NCBI GenBank assembly: GCA_028826165.1
Contig: JAPDFW010000066.1
Location: 100,001-164,000, forward strand
Direction of reading: 5' to 3'
DNA from: Anaeramoeba ignava
Taxonomy: Eukaryota; Metamonada; Anaeramoebidae
DNA length: 64,000 nt
The notes beneath the pieces are model-generated. The model searched no databases. It was given only the letters and a program-made list of their open reading frames with translations, and was not told where the DNA came from. Position 1 is the first letter of the stretch; every line of letters starts with the position of its first letter. This document shows positions 63,725-64,000 of the stretch, in pieces. The position numbers and the translations under genes are program-made.

Positions 63725-64000
63725 ATTTTAAATTTTAAATAAATTTTAATTTAATTTAAATAAATTTTAAATAAATTTTAAATCAATTTTAAATCAATTT
63801 TAAATAAATTTTAAATAAATTTTAAATCAATTTTAAATAAATTTTAAATAAATTTTAAATAAATTTTAATTTAATTTAAATAAATTTTTAATCAATTTTA
63901 AATCAATTTTTAATCAATTTTTAATCAATTTTAAATCAATTTTAAATCAATTTTAAATAAATTTTAAATAAATTTTAAATAAATTTTAAATCAATTTTAA
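63725..64000. repeat. 11-bp AAATMAATTTT array, probable intron
   Basis: TTTTAAATAAATTTTAAATC units of period 11, the same family as 30960-31325, lie immediately upstream of the partial exon and run off the window. Confidence 0.9.

Overview
The window is a eukaryotic nuclear segment, extremely AT-rich, with spliceosomal introns, standard genetic code (TAA and TGA stops both used) and huge amounts of simple-sequence DNA. The protein set (two BTB-BACK-TLDc proteins, FG-GAP, PSI, BEACH, copine, PAS and CPBP proteins, Rac and a divergent actin, plus a Cpn10 with an apparent organelle presequence) and the style of the introns fit a free-living amoeboid protist. My best guess is an Anaeramoeba-like metamonad. 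That is inference from recall of such genomes; Dictyostelium-like Amoebozoa or Heterolobosea are the alternatives. I see no tRNA, rRNA, CRISPR or intact transposon.

Layout. 1-9.0 kb (+): 3' part of a ULK/ATG1-like kinase with SH3-like domains, a TopBP1/Dpb11-like multi-BRCT protein containing a U12-type AT-AC intron, and Beclin/Atg6. 9.0-12.3 kb: a decayed copy of the kinase, a GT61 glycosyltransferase and 1 kb of hexanucleotide repeat. 12.3-15.2 kb (-): Cpn10 and an FG-GAP protein made of exact 180-bp repeats, bracketed by a ~200-bp direct duplication. 15.5-18.8 kb: AP-2 sigma (+) and MFAP1 (-). 18.8-25 kb: Rac flanked by two minisatellite families, then divergent actin and a BTB-BACK-TLDc gene only 34 bp apart. 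25.6-33 kb (+): VPS11 (11 exons) and a CPBP intramembrane protease. 33-44.8 kb (-): a giant neurobeachin/LRBA-type BEACH gene and an NHP6-like HMG-box gene. 44.9-53.5 kb: a PSI-domain membrane protein, a second BTB-BACK-TLDc gene, two related low-complexity genes, a 2-kb hairpin-rich minisatellite, and a WD40 gene of unusually high GC. 53.7-64 kb: copine (-), GNAT acetyltransferase (+), PAS-domain gene (+, frameshifted), an SR-like two-RRM protein (+), and the last exon of a gene entering from the right (-).

Many genes act in membrane traffic and its cytoskeletal control (ATG1-like kinase, Beclin, VPS11, AP-2 sigma, BEACH, copine, Rac, actin), but their mixed strands and separate promoters give no sign of an operon. 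Nearly every start codon is preceded within about 20-80 nt by a coding-strand T-rich block with a TTTTTCATTTTTTTC-like core, which I propose is the core promoter. Introns are often filled with hexanucleotide repeats, and the same hexanucleotides also occur in frame as SK, NQ or EN tracts.

Exon boundaries were read by hand from GT/AG sites, phase and family homology. Phases are consistent in every gene except the noted homopolymer frameshifts (two in BEACH, one in the PAS gene).
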